A DNA stretch of 34,494 bases. It comes from a virus. The stretch spans positions 1 through 34,494 of IMG/VR virus record IMGVR_UViG_3300036944_000036. One strand, written 5' to 3'. The translations under genes were made by a program, and so were the position numbers. The first letter of the stretch is position 1, and each line of letters begins with the position of its first letter. Shown piece after piece: positions 6,864 through 15,638 of this stretch. The notes beneath the pieces were generated by a model. It had not been told where the DNA came from and did no database searches. It saw only the letters and a program-made list of their open reading frames with translations.

Positions 6864-9181
6864 AGCAGTAACAAAACGTCCTCATCGTCCATTTCAATAT
6901 AAGCGTTGTAAATCTGCTCAACACGGTCAAAACTAGCCAACATTGCATCGTAATCAATGACCGCTGGCGCTTGGATAGTGGCTTGCGTGACAACGAATGG
7001 TTGAGCAATCTCCTCTGCGACTTCGGGCTTGCCTTCAACGATGCGTTCAAATAGTTTTAATACTTCGTCACGCCGTGCTTTTGCTTTTGCTGCTTCAGTT
7101 TTACGTTTCTTTGCATCACGTTTGCGATCACCGCCATCGTGTGTGTCAAACAATGTGGGTTGTACAACAAAAAACCAACCATTGTTATTTGAAACGTTTA
7201 CAGATGTATCGCCTGCGTACCATGTAGCAATGTTAGGCGTTGCGTTTGAATCTTGAATACTTAAAAAGTTAACATCAACGGTACTTGATCCAACATAATT
7301 GATCGTGGATTGAGTTCCTGCAATGCTTGAATTTATTGTTAAAAGATTGTCTGCTGTGCCGTTTAAATTAAAATCAAAAAAAGTTGTTGTTGTGTTTGCG
7401 GGGAAAGTAACCGTAGCGGGCTGAACTGAATTTGTTATGTCTGCAAACGTGTTTGCGCCTGTGATTGTTAACGCACCCGCACCGCCTTGATTAAGAGTGG
7501 GATAGCTAAACTCGCCACCTGCAAACGTTTTACTTAATGCGGATGTCATATCAATTGTGCCTAAACCGCTAGTGGTCAGGTTAGTGCCTGATGCGGTAAA
7601 GGTTGCGCCCGATACGGTCATTGTGCCGCCATTAAAGGCAATTGATCTAAGTAATGCACCAGTAGACGAAAACAAATTGGTTGTTAATGATTGACCATTT
7701 AAATTCAATGTACCCAAAGATAAAGTTGTTGTTTTAGTTGCACCAATATTTAACGCATCAGCAAGCACAACAGTAGTTGACAAGTTATTAACTTGAATAC
7801 CAATGTCAATACTTGCACCAGAAGAAGTAATAGTTTGTGTTTTGTTGTAGCCGTAAAAATATAAAACGGCGGTTGTAGATGTAATGGTCGTTGCCGATGA
7901 CAACGCAAAATCACCATAAATTGGTTGTAGGGTATTTGTTCCAAACGCAATAGTTACTGGCAAAGTTCTAGTGGATGAGTCAAAATTCCCAATTGATGGA
8001 TTATTGCCAACTGTTATGGTTGCGCCAGAATCTAAATTAGCATCATCAATAATTGCTGTATCTTGCGGTAATGGATAATTAGCAGCGTTGCGTGAACCGC
8101 CAGACGTTGTTGCCCATCCATTATCCCGCCATTGACCACCACCTGCCAAACTCCAATAGACAGTTTTAGGTGCAGCTAAAGTAATGTTTGTGTTGTTGCC
8201 TGCGTCCCCGCCTAATGCTACAGTTAAAGGTGATGCTGCACCCTGTAAGTTAATATCACGAAAATCAATATTTCCGTTAGTAGTAACAAACGTCCCGACA
8301 GTTAAAACAACTTGTGTGCCAGCTTGTGCATTTTGTGTTTGAATTGATGCTCTACCATTTGGGGTAGTTCCACCGTTAACCGTTAATGTGCCAATTGTTT
8401 GATTTCCGGCAAACTGGCATAAAAAAGTACCGGTGCTAGAAACTGAATTATTTGTTAAAGCGTTAAAAGTGTTGTTTGCATCATTAATATTAAAACCGTT
8501 ATTTGCTTTAAAGACGTTGTAATACGTTAAACCACCGCCTGAAAAAGATCCTACGGCTTGAGTAAGCGTAATTGTTGATGTGCCAGCGTTTAAAGTTAAA
8601 TTTGTTGCGCCTAAAGCACTCCAATTTAAACAAGTAATAGATGATGATCCAAGCGTAATTGATCGGGTTGCTGCGCCTATAGCACTAAACTGACCGCTAG
8701 TAGTTAAATTAAAGTTTGAGGTATTAAATGCACCTTGAGTAACTGTAAACGCGCCTGTAGTTGTTAACGCAGAGCCTAAAGTCCAGCCGCCACCCGCGCC
8801 ATTTAATGTAATTGCACTCGCTAACGCAACTCCATTTGTCGTAATAGTAAAACCTGTTGTTGTGGCGCGAAAAACAATTGAAGAAGTAAACGTTCTTGTT
8901 ACGCCCGTTGCTGCAATCGTCATACTTCCATAGATAGACCATGCCGCACTACCCGCAAGTGTAACGTTGCCAGTTAACGGGCCACTAATCGTTACACTTC
9001 GACAAATTGGTGTTGTCGTTAAAGTACAGGTATACGCCGTAGCATTAGACAATGTATTAAAAAAAACATCATCATTTAAGGTTGGCACAGACGCACCACC
9101 CGAACCGCCTGACGTTGCCGACCAATTAGTTGTGGTTGCCGCCCAAGAGCCTGTGCCACCTACCCAGTAACGGTCAGCCAT
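6860..9181 (-). CDS. large beta-helix-like adhesin or head fibre protein
   Basis: This 773-aa protein starts with RYWVGGTGSW, a motif typical of phage surface proteins. About 650 residues of Thr/Ser/Asn/Gly-rich repeats follow, in the rhythm of short strands and turns expected for a parallel beta-helix or beta-solenoid. Residues from about 670 change sharply to a charged helical tail (GGDRKRDAKKRKTEAAKAKA) ending EMDDEDVLLLL. It lies between the portal-linked small gene and the scaffold, not in the tail block. A head fibre or capsid-borne adhesin is a reasonable inference; a displaced tail spike is the alternative. No hydrolase motif is obvious. Confidence 0.6.
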   Translation of the reverse strand: MADRYWVGGTGSWAATTTNWSATSGGSGGASVPTLNDDVFFNTLSNATAYTCTLTTTPICRSVTISGPLTGNVTLAGSAAWSIYGSMTIAATGVTRTFTSSIVFRATTTGFTITTNGVALASAITLNGAGGGWTLGSALTTTGAFTVTQGAFNTSNFNLTTSGQFSAIGAATRSITLGSSSITCLNWSALGATNLTLNAGTSTITLTQAVGSFSGGGLTYYNVFKANNGFNINDANNTFNALTNNSVSSTGTFLCQFAGNQTIGTLTVNGGTTPNGRASIQTQNAQAGTQVVLTVGTFVTTNGNIDFRDINLQGAASPLTVALGGDAGNNTNITLAAPKTVYWSLAGGGQWRDNGWATTSGGSRNAANYPLPQDTAIIDDANLDSGATITVGNNPSIGNFDSSTRTLPVTIAFGTNTLQPIYGDFALSSATTITSTTAVLYFYGYNKTQTITSSGASIDIGIQVNNLSTTVVLADALNIGATKTTTLSLGTLNLNGQSLTTNLFSSTGALLRSIAFNGGTMTVSGATFTASGTNLTTSGLGTIDMTSALSKTFAGGEFSYPTLNQGGAGALTITGANTFADITNSVQPATVTFPANTTTTFFDFNLNGTADNLLTINSSIAGTQSTINYVGSSTVDVNFLSIQDSNATPNIATWYAGDTSVNVSNNNGWFFVVQPTLFDTHDGGDRKRDAKKRKTEAAKAKARRDEVLKLFERIVEGKPEVAEEIAQPFVVTQATIQAPAVIDYDAMLASFDRVEQIYNAYIEMDDEDVLLLL

Positions 9182-9351
9182 TATTCTTCAACCGTTTCAA
9201 CTGGTGGTGTATTTATAACTTCAAGCCACGCAGCAAAGCGAGATTGCTTTATTTCTTCAATTTCTGCGTCGGTCATTGAAATGCCATCAGCAAGAACAAT
9301 TGCATCACGCAACGTGTTCAAACCATCAGTCATTTCAAAATTTATAATCAT
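9181..9351 (-). CDS. small acidic protein between portal and adhesin
   Basis: This 56-aa frame starts MIINFEMTDGLNTLRDA and continues with MTDAEIEEIKQSRFAAWLEV. Its ATG overlaps the portal stop as ATGA, and its TAA overlaps the next start as TAATG. Perfect coupling on both sides supports a real gene despite its size. It is acidic and helical. I do not recognise its function. Confidence 0.7.
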   Translation of the reverse strand: MIINFEMTDGLNTLRDAIVLADGISMTDAEIEEIKQSRFAAWLEVINTPPVETVEE

Positions 9352-11654
9352 TGGATTACCTCTACGCCAATAGCCTTACCGTCTTTGCCGCGAATGATTC
9401 GTTTAGGCGCAGCCATCACGCCAACAGCGCCATCAATCCGGTTCATCGTCTGACCAATCATGTCAGCCATGTTAGTTTGCATCTCGTTCATACGATTCAT
9501 TGCAACAGCTAGATTATCGCCCAATTCTCGCGTGACTTTCTGACTTGCAGCCTCTTGTGCCTCAAGTAAGGGAATATCAACGCCAGGGTTTGCGCCAATC
9601 CTTGCTACCGTAATTTTGGTGGCCTGCTCAAGCTCAACCTTCCAACGCTCTAACCGTTCAGCGTGATCTAACTCAGCCTGTTTCATCTGCGCTAAATGCT
9701 GTTGTTTTTGCGCCTCAAGTGCTGCGTCGGCTTGCATCTTCATTTGAGCAATCTGCATCTCAGTTTGTGCTTTAGCTTGAGCAATCTGCCCGTCAACTTG
9801 CGCCCGCATTTGGTCGGCCTGTGCTGTAGCTTGCATCTTCATCTGCTCAGACTGTGCCTGTGCTTGAAGTTTCATCATTTCAGGATCAGGTGGTGGCGGT
9901 GCGGGATTGGCTGCCGCTTGCTGTTGTTTCTGTTTCATCTGTTCCATCGCTTGGTCAATGACACCCTCAATTGGCTCGGCTTTCTTGTATGCACCAATAC
10001 CGAATTTTACCAATTCCACCAACATTGGGATCATTTCAGGTGCTTGCTGACCCATTGGCAACGCTTGGTTTAAGAACCCGCCCATCGCTTGCAGAAATTC
10101 AACGCGATCACGTTTGTTCTGTTGCTCGTCAATCTGCACCAGGCTGTCCGAATCAACCTGAATCCTAAACGAACGCAACGGCTTGTTTTTAAGCAACTCT
10201 AAAGCCTGCGGGATCATCGCCTTGTCTGCATCGCTCATTGCCTCGGCAGCTGCGTATTGAATGATCGTAGACGGTTGGAACTTGGTGCAAATCACCTGTG
10301 CTTTTAACTGGAATAGCGCACTCGCAAACAGGGCAACATCTTCTTGCATCGAGCGCAAGCGCAGTCCGGCATACTGTCCCTTGATCTGTTGGGCTGTGGC
10401 TGTTTCAGATGCTTGTCCTTGCCCCCGAACAATGTCACTAATACCTGTGATTTCATAGATTGTTTGCTTAATTTCATCTTGCGCCCGATAGCATTGCAAC
10501 AATGCCGTTGCTAATACGTCCAACGGTAGCAAGTCAATTGACCCTTTTAACCCGCCTTTCTCTGAGAACGCCATCCACTTATCAACAGGGATAAGTGTGT
10601 TGTTATCACCTTCAGTTAAAAGACGCTGCAAGGCTGGTTGTGACGCATCGTAGACTCCACGCACACGCAAGGCTTTAATCATGCCATCGATGCGGTCAGT
10701 CAAAATGTCTAAATCATTAGCTTGGTCTTGATATAGCGCAAAGTCGGCAACTGGTACAAGTGTGTCACTTGTCATCGTTGCGTACAAAGGTTTAGGGCAA
10801 GGGAAGAAGTTTTCCAACTCCAACGGATCGTCACGTTCGTCAAGAATGTCTGGGCAACTCTTGCTGATCCAGTACACTTTGCCGCTTTCTTTGTCCCAAA
10901 TCTCGCAAATCTTGGCGCGAGTAAAGTCTTTGGATTGCGTCGAATACTGCTTATTGGTTTCTGGCCCTGCATCTAGCGGGATAGATTTTGCCGCTTCTTC
11001 GCCAAATCGCTCTGCAAGGCTTTCTTTGGTCATGTACACCCAGCGCCAAACGCTCGTCACTTCTTCCCACGTTCTAGCGACTGAATGACCGAAATCTTTC
11101 CAGTAAACGTAGTCCGTAGGCGCACATTCGTACTCAATTTCCTCTTGTTGCTCGACTTCCTCACCAATAGCGCCATCAAGCGTCATTGTGTTTTTAACGT
11201 CAACCTCGTCAACATCTTCAGTTACTTGCAGGCCATCGTCGGGAATCTCTTGCGCCCGAACGTGCGGTTCGTACCTGACCCACGCCACGCCTCGACCACC
11301 CAAGAACCTGTCCTCTACTGCGTTTTTCATGGTCGATCTGAAATCGGAGTAATGCTCAATCTCAAAATCAAGCGCCCGTTCGATCAATTGGCTGGCAACT
11401 CTAGCAACAGGATCGTTATCCCCAAAGCGTCGAGATACGTCAGCCTTGGGTAGCCTGGCATATACAGCAGGGATTAACGTCTGTACGTTAGACCACAGAA
11501 TGTTAAATTTAGCCGTTTCGTTCGTGTTCTGATTGCGGTTATCGTCGCGGTAACGCTTCACAATCTTCTGTGCGCGAGCTTCCCACTTCTTAAACTCGTT
11601 GTCGTATTGGCTGATTACGTTTAGCCACTTCTGAACGCCGGTCAATGCTTCCAT
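9348..11654 (-). CDS. portal protein, P22-like
   Basis: From ATG 11654 the protein is 768 aa, similar in length to P22 portal. An N-terminal helical region (WLNVISQYDNEFKKWEARA) is followed by KFNILWSNVQTLIPAVYAR and PKADVSRRF, typical of this portal group. The C-terminal 200 residues form a long Gln/Met/Ala-rich coiled coil with a Pro-rich break (about residues 595-600), as expected for a barrel-like extension. The dodecameric portal is the DNA gate and the docking site for terminase and adaptor. A TTG five codons upstream is open but lies within the preceding gene. Confidence 0.88.
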   Translation of the reverse strand: MEALTGVQKWLNVISQYDNEFKKWEARAQKIVKRYRDDNRNQNTNETAKFNILWSNVQTLIPAVYARLPKADVSRRFGDNDPVARVASQLIERALDFEIEHYSDFRSTMKNAVEDRFLGGRGVAWVRYEPHVRAQEIPDDGLQVTEDVDEVDVKNTMTLDGAIGEEVEQQEEIEYECAPTDYVYWKDFGHSVARTWEEVTSVWRWVYMTKESLAERFGEEAAKSIPLDAGPETNKQYSTQSKDFTRAKICEIWDKESGKVYWISKSCPDILDERDDPLELENFFPCPKPLYATMTSDTLVPVADFALYQDQANDLDILTDRIDGMIKALRVRGVYDASQPALQRLLTEGDNNTLIPVDKWMAFSEKGGLKGSIDLLPLDVLATALLQCYRAQDEIKQTIYEITGISDIVRGQGQASETATAQQIKGQYAGLRLRSMQEDVALFASALFQLKAQVICTKFQPSTIIQYAAAEAMSDADKAMIPQALELLKNKPLRSFRIQVDSDSLVQIDEQQNKRDRVEFLQAMGGFLNQALPMGQQAPEMIPMLVELVKFGIGAYKKAEPIEGVIDQAMEQMKQKQQQAAANPAPPPPDPEMMKLQAQAQSEQMKMQATAQADQMRAQVDGQIAQAKAQTEMQIAQMKMQADAALEAQKQQHLAQMKQAELDHAERLERWKVELEQATKITVARIGANPGVDIPLLEAQEAASQKVTRELGDNLAVAMNRMNEMQTNMADMIGQTMNRIDGAVGVMAAPKRIIRGKDGKAIGVEVIQ

Positions 11655-11655
11655 C

Positions 11656-12267
11656 TTAGTATCTCGCAAAAATTACGTCACGGTTTACCCGCCCGACAAT
11701 CTCGTATCCCCAATCTTGGAGTAGGTTGATTGTGTCCTCGTCGGTGTATCCATAACGACTGCCCAAGCCTTTCAACTCAAGAGTGATAACCGGATACGTC
11801 TTTTTAATGGTTCTTTCAGCCCCAAGCAATGCTAAATGCTCATAACCTTCAATGTCTAACTGAATGAAATCGCAGTTATCTACGCAAAATGAGTCAATGG
11901 TTAGCACCCGAACGTCATTACCGGCCTTTAACTGGTGCGCCCCAATGTTCTCAGGGTATGGGTGATCGACTGATGCTGTGCCAATTTTGTCACCAAATGC
12001 AGCCCATTGGTGCTCAATGTTGGCGTGGCCTGCGATATTTAGTAGCAACGCCTGATAGTTAACCAGATCAGGCTCGACTGTGATGACACGCTCAAATTGC
12101 CCTGCCATCGTAGCGGGATAAACGCCAATATTGCCGCCTGCCTGAATGACAGTACGAAACTGGTTCAAATGGGTATAGCTCACATTTAAGTCTGGTAGCT
12201 CGACCAAGAGCGCATTGATGCAGCACTCGTCAATATCAGGAACTTGCCAGCCTTCAACCAATTTCAT
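11656..12267 (-). CDS. FkbM-family SAM-dependent methyltransferase
   Basis: This 203-aa protein has motif I VIQAGGNIGVYP, then VITVEPDLVNYQALLLN as the acidic SAM-binding strand, and DFIQLDIEGYEHLALLGAE as the FkbM hallmark. The end reads VITLELKGLGSRYGYT. FkbM enzymes O-methylate sugars and polyketides; in phages they usually occur beside glycosyltransferases. Its start overlaps the glycosyltransferase gene by 14 bases, so the two are probably translated together. Its acceptor is unknown. Confidence 0.85.
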   Translation of the reverse strand: MKLVEGWQVPDIDECCINALLVELPDLNVSYTHLNQFRTVIQAGGNIGVYPATMAGQFERVITVEPDLVNYQALLLNIAGHANIEHQWAAFGDKIGTASVDHPYPENIGAHQLKAGNDVRVLTIDSFCVDNCDFIQLDIEGYEHLALLGAERTIKKTYPVITLELKGLGSRYGYTDEDTINLLQDWGYEIVGRVNRDVIFARY

Positions 12268-12844
12268 AGCTCACCCTTGTTTGTTCCCACGGACGAGGCT
12301 TGCCGTGGAATATCACAACCTTGGCATCGTCTACCCCTTTGGGCAGCACATCAGCCTTAAAGCTCACAATCCCGTCTGCAATATCCTGCCAATACGTCAC
12401 TTTGTCGCGCATATGGTGTTCAATGTAAGACTGGTCACCACCCGCTGCGTACATCTGTAATGCTGCAAACTTGTCGTACAAATCAACAGGCTTAGACCAG
12501 TACATCATGCTCGATTGCATGGCTTTCGGGTTGTATTTGCCCCGATAAACGTCACGCATAATCACAAAATCGTGCTGCTTTGCCGCCTCAATCATTGCCG
12601 TACAGTCATTAGTTAGCACCGTGTCGAGATCAAAATACAACGCACTCGGTAGCCTAAATAACTCCATCTTTGCCCACCAACCAGGCCAATCGTGTCGCAA
12701 AGGGATGGTTTTGCACTCTAACTCAACATCCGAAAGACACACAAACTCATGCGGTGGCAGATACTTGGCGCACATCTTTTCAAGCGCATAAACGTGTTCA
12801 GGCTTGAAATCACCGCCAGAGCGCAATACGCTTGCTACGATCAT
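12254..12844 (-). CDS. GT-A fold glycosyltransferase
   Basis: This 196-aa protein starts MIVASVLRSGGDFKPEHVYA. It contains the metal- and nucleotide-sugar-binding DxD in ALYFDLDTVLTND (Asp72, Asp74). Trp-rich WPGWWAKMELFR lies just before it, and YAAGGDQSYIEHHM further on fits the acceptor-side motif of GT8-like enzymes. The C-terminal VVIFHGKPRPWE is also typical of phage GT8-like proteins. It probably moves a sugar to a virion protein, phage DNA or a host surface glycan. The neighbouring methyltransferase may act on the same product. Confidence 0.75.
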   Translation of the reverse strand: MIVASVLRSGGDFKPEHVYALEKMCAKYLPPHEFVCLSDVELECKTIPLRHDWPGWWAKMELFRLPSALYFDLDTVLTNDCTAMIEAAKQHDFVIMRDVYRGKYNPKAMQSSMMYWSKPVDLYDKFAALQMYAAGGDQSYIEHHMRDKVTYWQDIADGIVSFKADVLPKGVDDAKVVIFHGKPRPWEQTRVSYEIG

Positions 12845-13155
12845 GCGCTAAAAATGCCAATTGCCAACACTTCTACGCCTGCGCCTGTCGTGATCTTCCA
12901 CGGCCCGTTGCGAGAGATTGCGTTCACTTCAATGTTGTATGAGTTGATGCCCGTTCCCGCGCTTGCTGGCAAGATCGTGTGTGAAAACCCTGTGCCATCT
13001 AAGATAATTACGTTACCTGTGGCAGCTGTAGACACGGTGCAAATTAAACGGTGGATATAATCACCAACCGCGCCTGTGCCGCCTAACACTTGTGCCGTTT
13101 GGCTAACCGCAACGTGTTCGTATTGATATTCAAAAGGATTTGATACGCCACTCAT
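12841..13155 (-). CDS. small beta-rich protein next to terminase
   Basis: This 104-aa protein starts MSGVSNPFEYQYEHVAVSQ. It has a hydrophobic/Gly-rich beta pattern (GDYIHRLICTVSTAATGNVI, then SYNIEVNAISRNGPWKITTG). Its ATG overlaps the terminase stop as ATGA, and its own stop overlaps the next gene's ATG. Length and composition fit a small decoration or fibre-attachment protein, but no family is certain. Confidence 0.6.
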   Translation of the reverse strand: MSGVSNPFEYQYEHVAVSQTAQVLGGTGAVGDYIHRLICTVSTAATGNVIILDGTGFSHTILPASAGTGINSYNIEVNAISRNGPWKITTGAGVEVLAIGIFSA

Positions 13156-14489
13156 AGTCTGTTACTCCTGGTTGGTTTGTGGGTTGCCCACATATCTTCA
13201 AGCGTTACTGTGTTCTCTGGCCCAACCATTAACGGCTTGACCGTGTCAGGTTGTTTAACCTTTGGCTCTAATCTCCAAGCAATCGCCAACATTCTGAACG
13301 CATCTGCTGGGTGGCTTGTCCAATCATGCCTGGGCGTTTGCCTAAATGCCTTCTTGTCCTCGTCGTATTCCCGCTGATATTGCCGTAAAGCCTCTAGCCC
13401 GTCATGCGTTCGTTCGCTGTCAAACCAACATTGCGGCAACATCTGCCTGACCGCTTGAATCCCATCTTGCACCGACAAATCAGGCACAATCGCCATGTTG
13501 TTGATACCTAGATATTCACTCAACTGCTCAATAACTGACTTACCCGCTGCTGCTAAAGTTTTTGCCCTTGCATCGTGCGGTAGGTAATGTTTTGCGTATT
13601 TATACGGCTTTTCTACGACTATTTTAGCTATTTCTGCAATGTTTGCACCACTTATTGCAAAATAATCAATGATGTGGATTTCGTTACGCACGACTTGATA
13701 CCACCAAATAGCCGTGTCATCTCGATAGCCCAAATCCCAACTAGTGTAAGTCGGTAGGTGCGGATCGTAATCAACACGCCTAACTTGACCGGCATCTGTG
13801 ATCTTGCGTAAGTCCTCGCCATAGAAAGCACCAAGGATTGCCGCCTCAAACGAACACTCGTACTCTTGCAAGAACTGGTCATCGCTGATCTGTGCGGCAG
13901 CTGCCCGTAGCTCTGTGTCAGGCAGCAGCCCAGACTCACTAGCCTTTAGGACAAGGTGAAACCACTCGTCAGGCGTTTTCTTAGCTGTTTCAAATATCTG
14001 CCAAAACTGGTTTTTACCCTTTGGCGTACCAGCGAATACAGCCCAACCTTGCTTGTCTGACAATGTAGGTCGAATGACGTTACCCCACACGCTAGGTCTG
14101 AAGTCACCGTACTCATCCATGAATACGCCATCAAAGCCTAATCCCCGCATTGCGTCTGCGTTGTCAGCCCCAAACAAGCGTATCTTGCCGCCAGTTATTA
14201 GCTCAATGGTCAGTTCGGCCTCGTTGCTCGATGCAAGAACAGGCGCTGCAAAGTGTTTAAGGTAATCCCAAGCCACAGACTTAGCCTGGCTACGGTATGG
14301 CGCAATATACGCAAATAGGGGATTTGTGCTTTTACACATGAGTGCAGCCCGAACAATATCGTTAATGGCTGCGACTGTCTTGCCGGCTCGTCGGTGTGCA
14401 ACTAGGCAAGCCCAGCGTTCGGTGCGGTTGTGGAATGACTTAAACGCCCCCCGTGGAGAGTAGGGGAGGGTTACTTCCCTTCTTGCCAT
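13152..14489 (-). CDS. terL: large terminase subunit
   Basis: This 445-aa protein has a Walker A-like AHRRAGKT (31-38), Walker B VFMDE (122-126) and the coupling motif AGTPKGKN (153-160). Its RNase H-like nuclease acids include Asp252 in SWDLGYRDDTAIW, Asp306 in YLPHDA and Asp396 in SHPADAFRM. It packages DNA into the procapsid by ATP hydrolysis and cuts the concatemer. It overlaps the small subunit gene by 19 bases. The circular, permuted assembly would suit headful packaging, but the cutting mode cannot be read from this sequence alone. Confidence 0.93.
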   Translation of the reverse strand: MARREVTLPYSPRGAFKSFHNRTERWACLVAHRRAGKTVAAINDIVRAALMCKSTNPLFAYIAPYRSQAKSVAWDYLKHFAAPVLASSNEAELTIELITGGKIRLFGADNADAMRGLGFDGVFMDEYGDFRPSVWGNVIRPTLSDKQGWAVFAGTPKGKNQFWQIFETAKKTPDEWFHLVLKASESGLLPDTELRAAAAQISDDQFLQEYECSFEAAILGAFYGEDLRKITDAGQVRRVDYDPHLPTYTSWDLGYRDDTAIWWYQVVRNEIHIIDYFAISGANIAEIAKIVVEKPYKYAKHYLPHDARAKTLAAAGKSVIEQLSEYLGINNMAIVPDLSVQDGIQAVRQMLPQCWFDSERTHDGLEALRQYQREYDEDKKAFRQTPRHDWTSHPADAFRMLAIAWRLEPKVKQPDTVKPLMVGPENTVTLEDMWATHKPTRSNRL

Positions 14490-14800
14490 TTCACAATCAT
14501 TTCAATTGGGGTGTTGTCCACGCCACTATGTTCGGTTCGTGCAAGTTTAGGTGAAGCAAACTCAGCCAGTTGAGCAATCAGCGTCAAAGCACCCTTTGGG
14601 TCTGGTTTAACTTGATCGCCATCACCGTGGGCAACGGTTTCTAACCACTTGCCTACATTATCAGCGTTGTTCTCAAGCAATGCTGTAACGGTATCTCTAA
14701 AGGCTTTTGTAGCCTTGTTGACGCTACCCTTCTTTCTGCCGATCCCTGCTGCGGGTGGTTTAGGTCGCACACTAGACTTCACTACTTTGCTGATTTCCAT
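14471..14800 (-). CDS. probable small terminase subunit
   Basis: From ATG 14800 the protein is 109 aa. Near its N-terminus the basic segment GIGRKKGSVNKATKAFRDT is typical of small terminase proteins. A helical middle (VTALLENNADNVGKWLETVA) and an acidic C-terminal half follow. Small terminase subunits recognise the packaging site and feed DNA to the large subunit, whose gene follows immediately. A TTG four codons upstream would add MRKD but has no better ribosome site. The call rests on position and this motif. Confidence 0.7.
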   Translation of the reverse strand: MEISKVVKSSVRPKPPAAGIGRKKGSVNKATKAFRDTVTALLENNADNVGKWLETVAHGDGDQVKPDPKGALTLIAQLAEFASPKLARTEHSGVDNTPIEMIVKWQEGK

Positions 14801-14844
14801 ATCTTTTCTCAATGGTCTTAGATTTAAGATTGGTTGAGTTTAGC

Positions 14845-15129
14845 TTACTTATTGCGTTCGCTGATATTCTTAGCTTTTGACCTTGCATCTTCTTTGCTTG
14901 ATGCACCCCATGCTTTTAAGGCTAATGCTAGTCTGGTCGGTTTCCCATCTTTCTCCATTGGCCCTGGCATATTGCCCATTCGTGCGAGAAAACTGGCTCG
15001 TCTTGGGTTATCGCCTGACTTAACGGGTGGCTTGAGGTTCATGCCTTCTGCTTTGGCACTTGCTCTACCCTTGGCATTTAGACCGCCAGCAGGGTTCTTT
15101 CCCTCTTTGCGTTGCCAAGCCGCTGTCAT
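14845..15129 (-). CDS. DUF6321-like basic phage protein
   Basis: This 94-aa, strongly basic protein starts MTAAWQRKEGKNPAGGLNAK. It continues with NLKPPVKSGDNPRRASFLAR and GNMPGPMEKDGKPTRLALAL. I recognise this pattern as a widespread phage protein found with the next small gene just upstream of terminase. It may bind nucleic acid, judging by its charge. Its start overlaps the upstream stop as ATGA. Its function is not established. Confidence 0.75.
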   Translation of the reverse strand: MTAAWQRKEGKNPAGGLNAKGRASAKAEGMNLKPPVKSGDNPRRASFLARMGNMPGPMEKDGKPTRLALALKAWGASSKEDARSKAKNISERNK

Positions 15130-15278
15130 TTCTTCTCGTCTTTAGCTGTCTTAGCTGATTCTTTAAAGTCTTTAGCGGTTGGTGCGCCTGGATCGCCTGG
15201 CTTTCTCATGCGTTCGCCGCTGCCTGCTTTGATGCGTTCTTGTTTTGCAAGAATATTGGCATAGAGTCCCGCTTTCAT
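15126..15278 (-). CDS. small conserved basic protein (LYANI / GERMRKPG type)
   Basis: This 50-aa frame reads MKAGLYANILAKQERIKAGS followed by GERMRKPGDPGAPTAKDFKE and a Lys-rich end. This is a recurring tiny phage protein that accompanies the DUF6321-like gene near terminase. ATGA overlaps on both sides make it part of the operon. It is too short for automatic calling but well supported. Function unknown. Confidence 0.8.
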   Translation of the reverse strand: MKAGLYANILAKQERIKAGSGERMRKPGDPGAPTAKDFKESAKTAKDEKK

Positions 15279-15631
15279 TTGAACGCCTTTAGTTTGTAAA
15301 GGGTTGAGTCAATCAAAGCCGAAATCTCGTCAATCTGGTTCTGTAACTCTGTGTCTTTGGGCAATTCGTCACGAATGTCCTTTACAAAGGCTTTGACGCT
15401 TGTGATGTACTTAACTGGGTCTGTCGCTAAGTGAAAGTCTTTAGGATAGCTTTTGATCTGCTCGTAAGCCCCTTGGTACGTTTCTGCCCAAGTATCAACT
15501 AAGTCTACAATGCCTTCATAGTATTTTTGCAACGCTTTATGTTTGGCATAAGAGTCTGTTTGCAAGTGCATGAAGTGTGCGTTTGTCCCGCTATGGAACA
15601 AGGTTGCAACGAAAACGGCAGGATAGTCCAT
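15275..15631 (-). CDS. conserved helical phage protein (DUF5856-like)
   Basis: This 118-aa, fully helical protein starts MDYPAVFVATLFHSGTNAHF. It has a His-rich first helix pair (HFMHLQTDSYAKHKALQKYY) and repeats of acidic helices up to the end. The pattern matches small proteins of marine and freshwater podoviruses, which I recall as DUF5856 and possibly ferritin- or Dps-like in fold. The histidines and acidic residues would allow metal binding, but that is only an inference. It lies between RusA and the terminase block. Confidence 0.6.
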   Translation of the reverse strand: MDYPAVFVATLFHSGTNAHFMHLQTDSYAKHKALQKYYEGIVDLVDTWAETYQGAYEQIKSYPKDFHLATDPVKYITSVKAFVKDIRDELPKDTELQNQIDEISALIDSTLYKLKAFK

Positions 15632-15638
15632 AGTGACC

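Noticed and set aside
6709-7050. 113-codon frame across the end of the 773-aa gene
   Set aside because: It straddles two well-supported genes and has no recognisable features.
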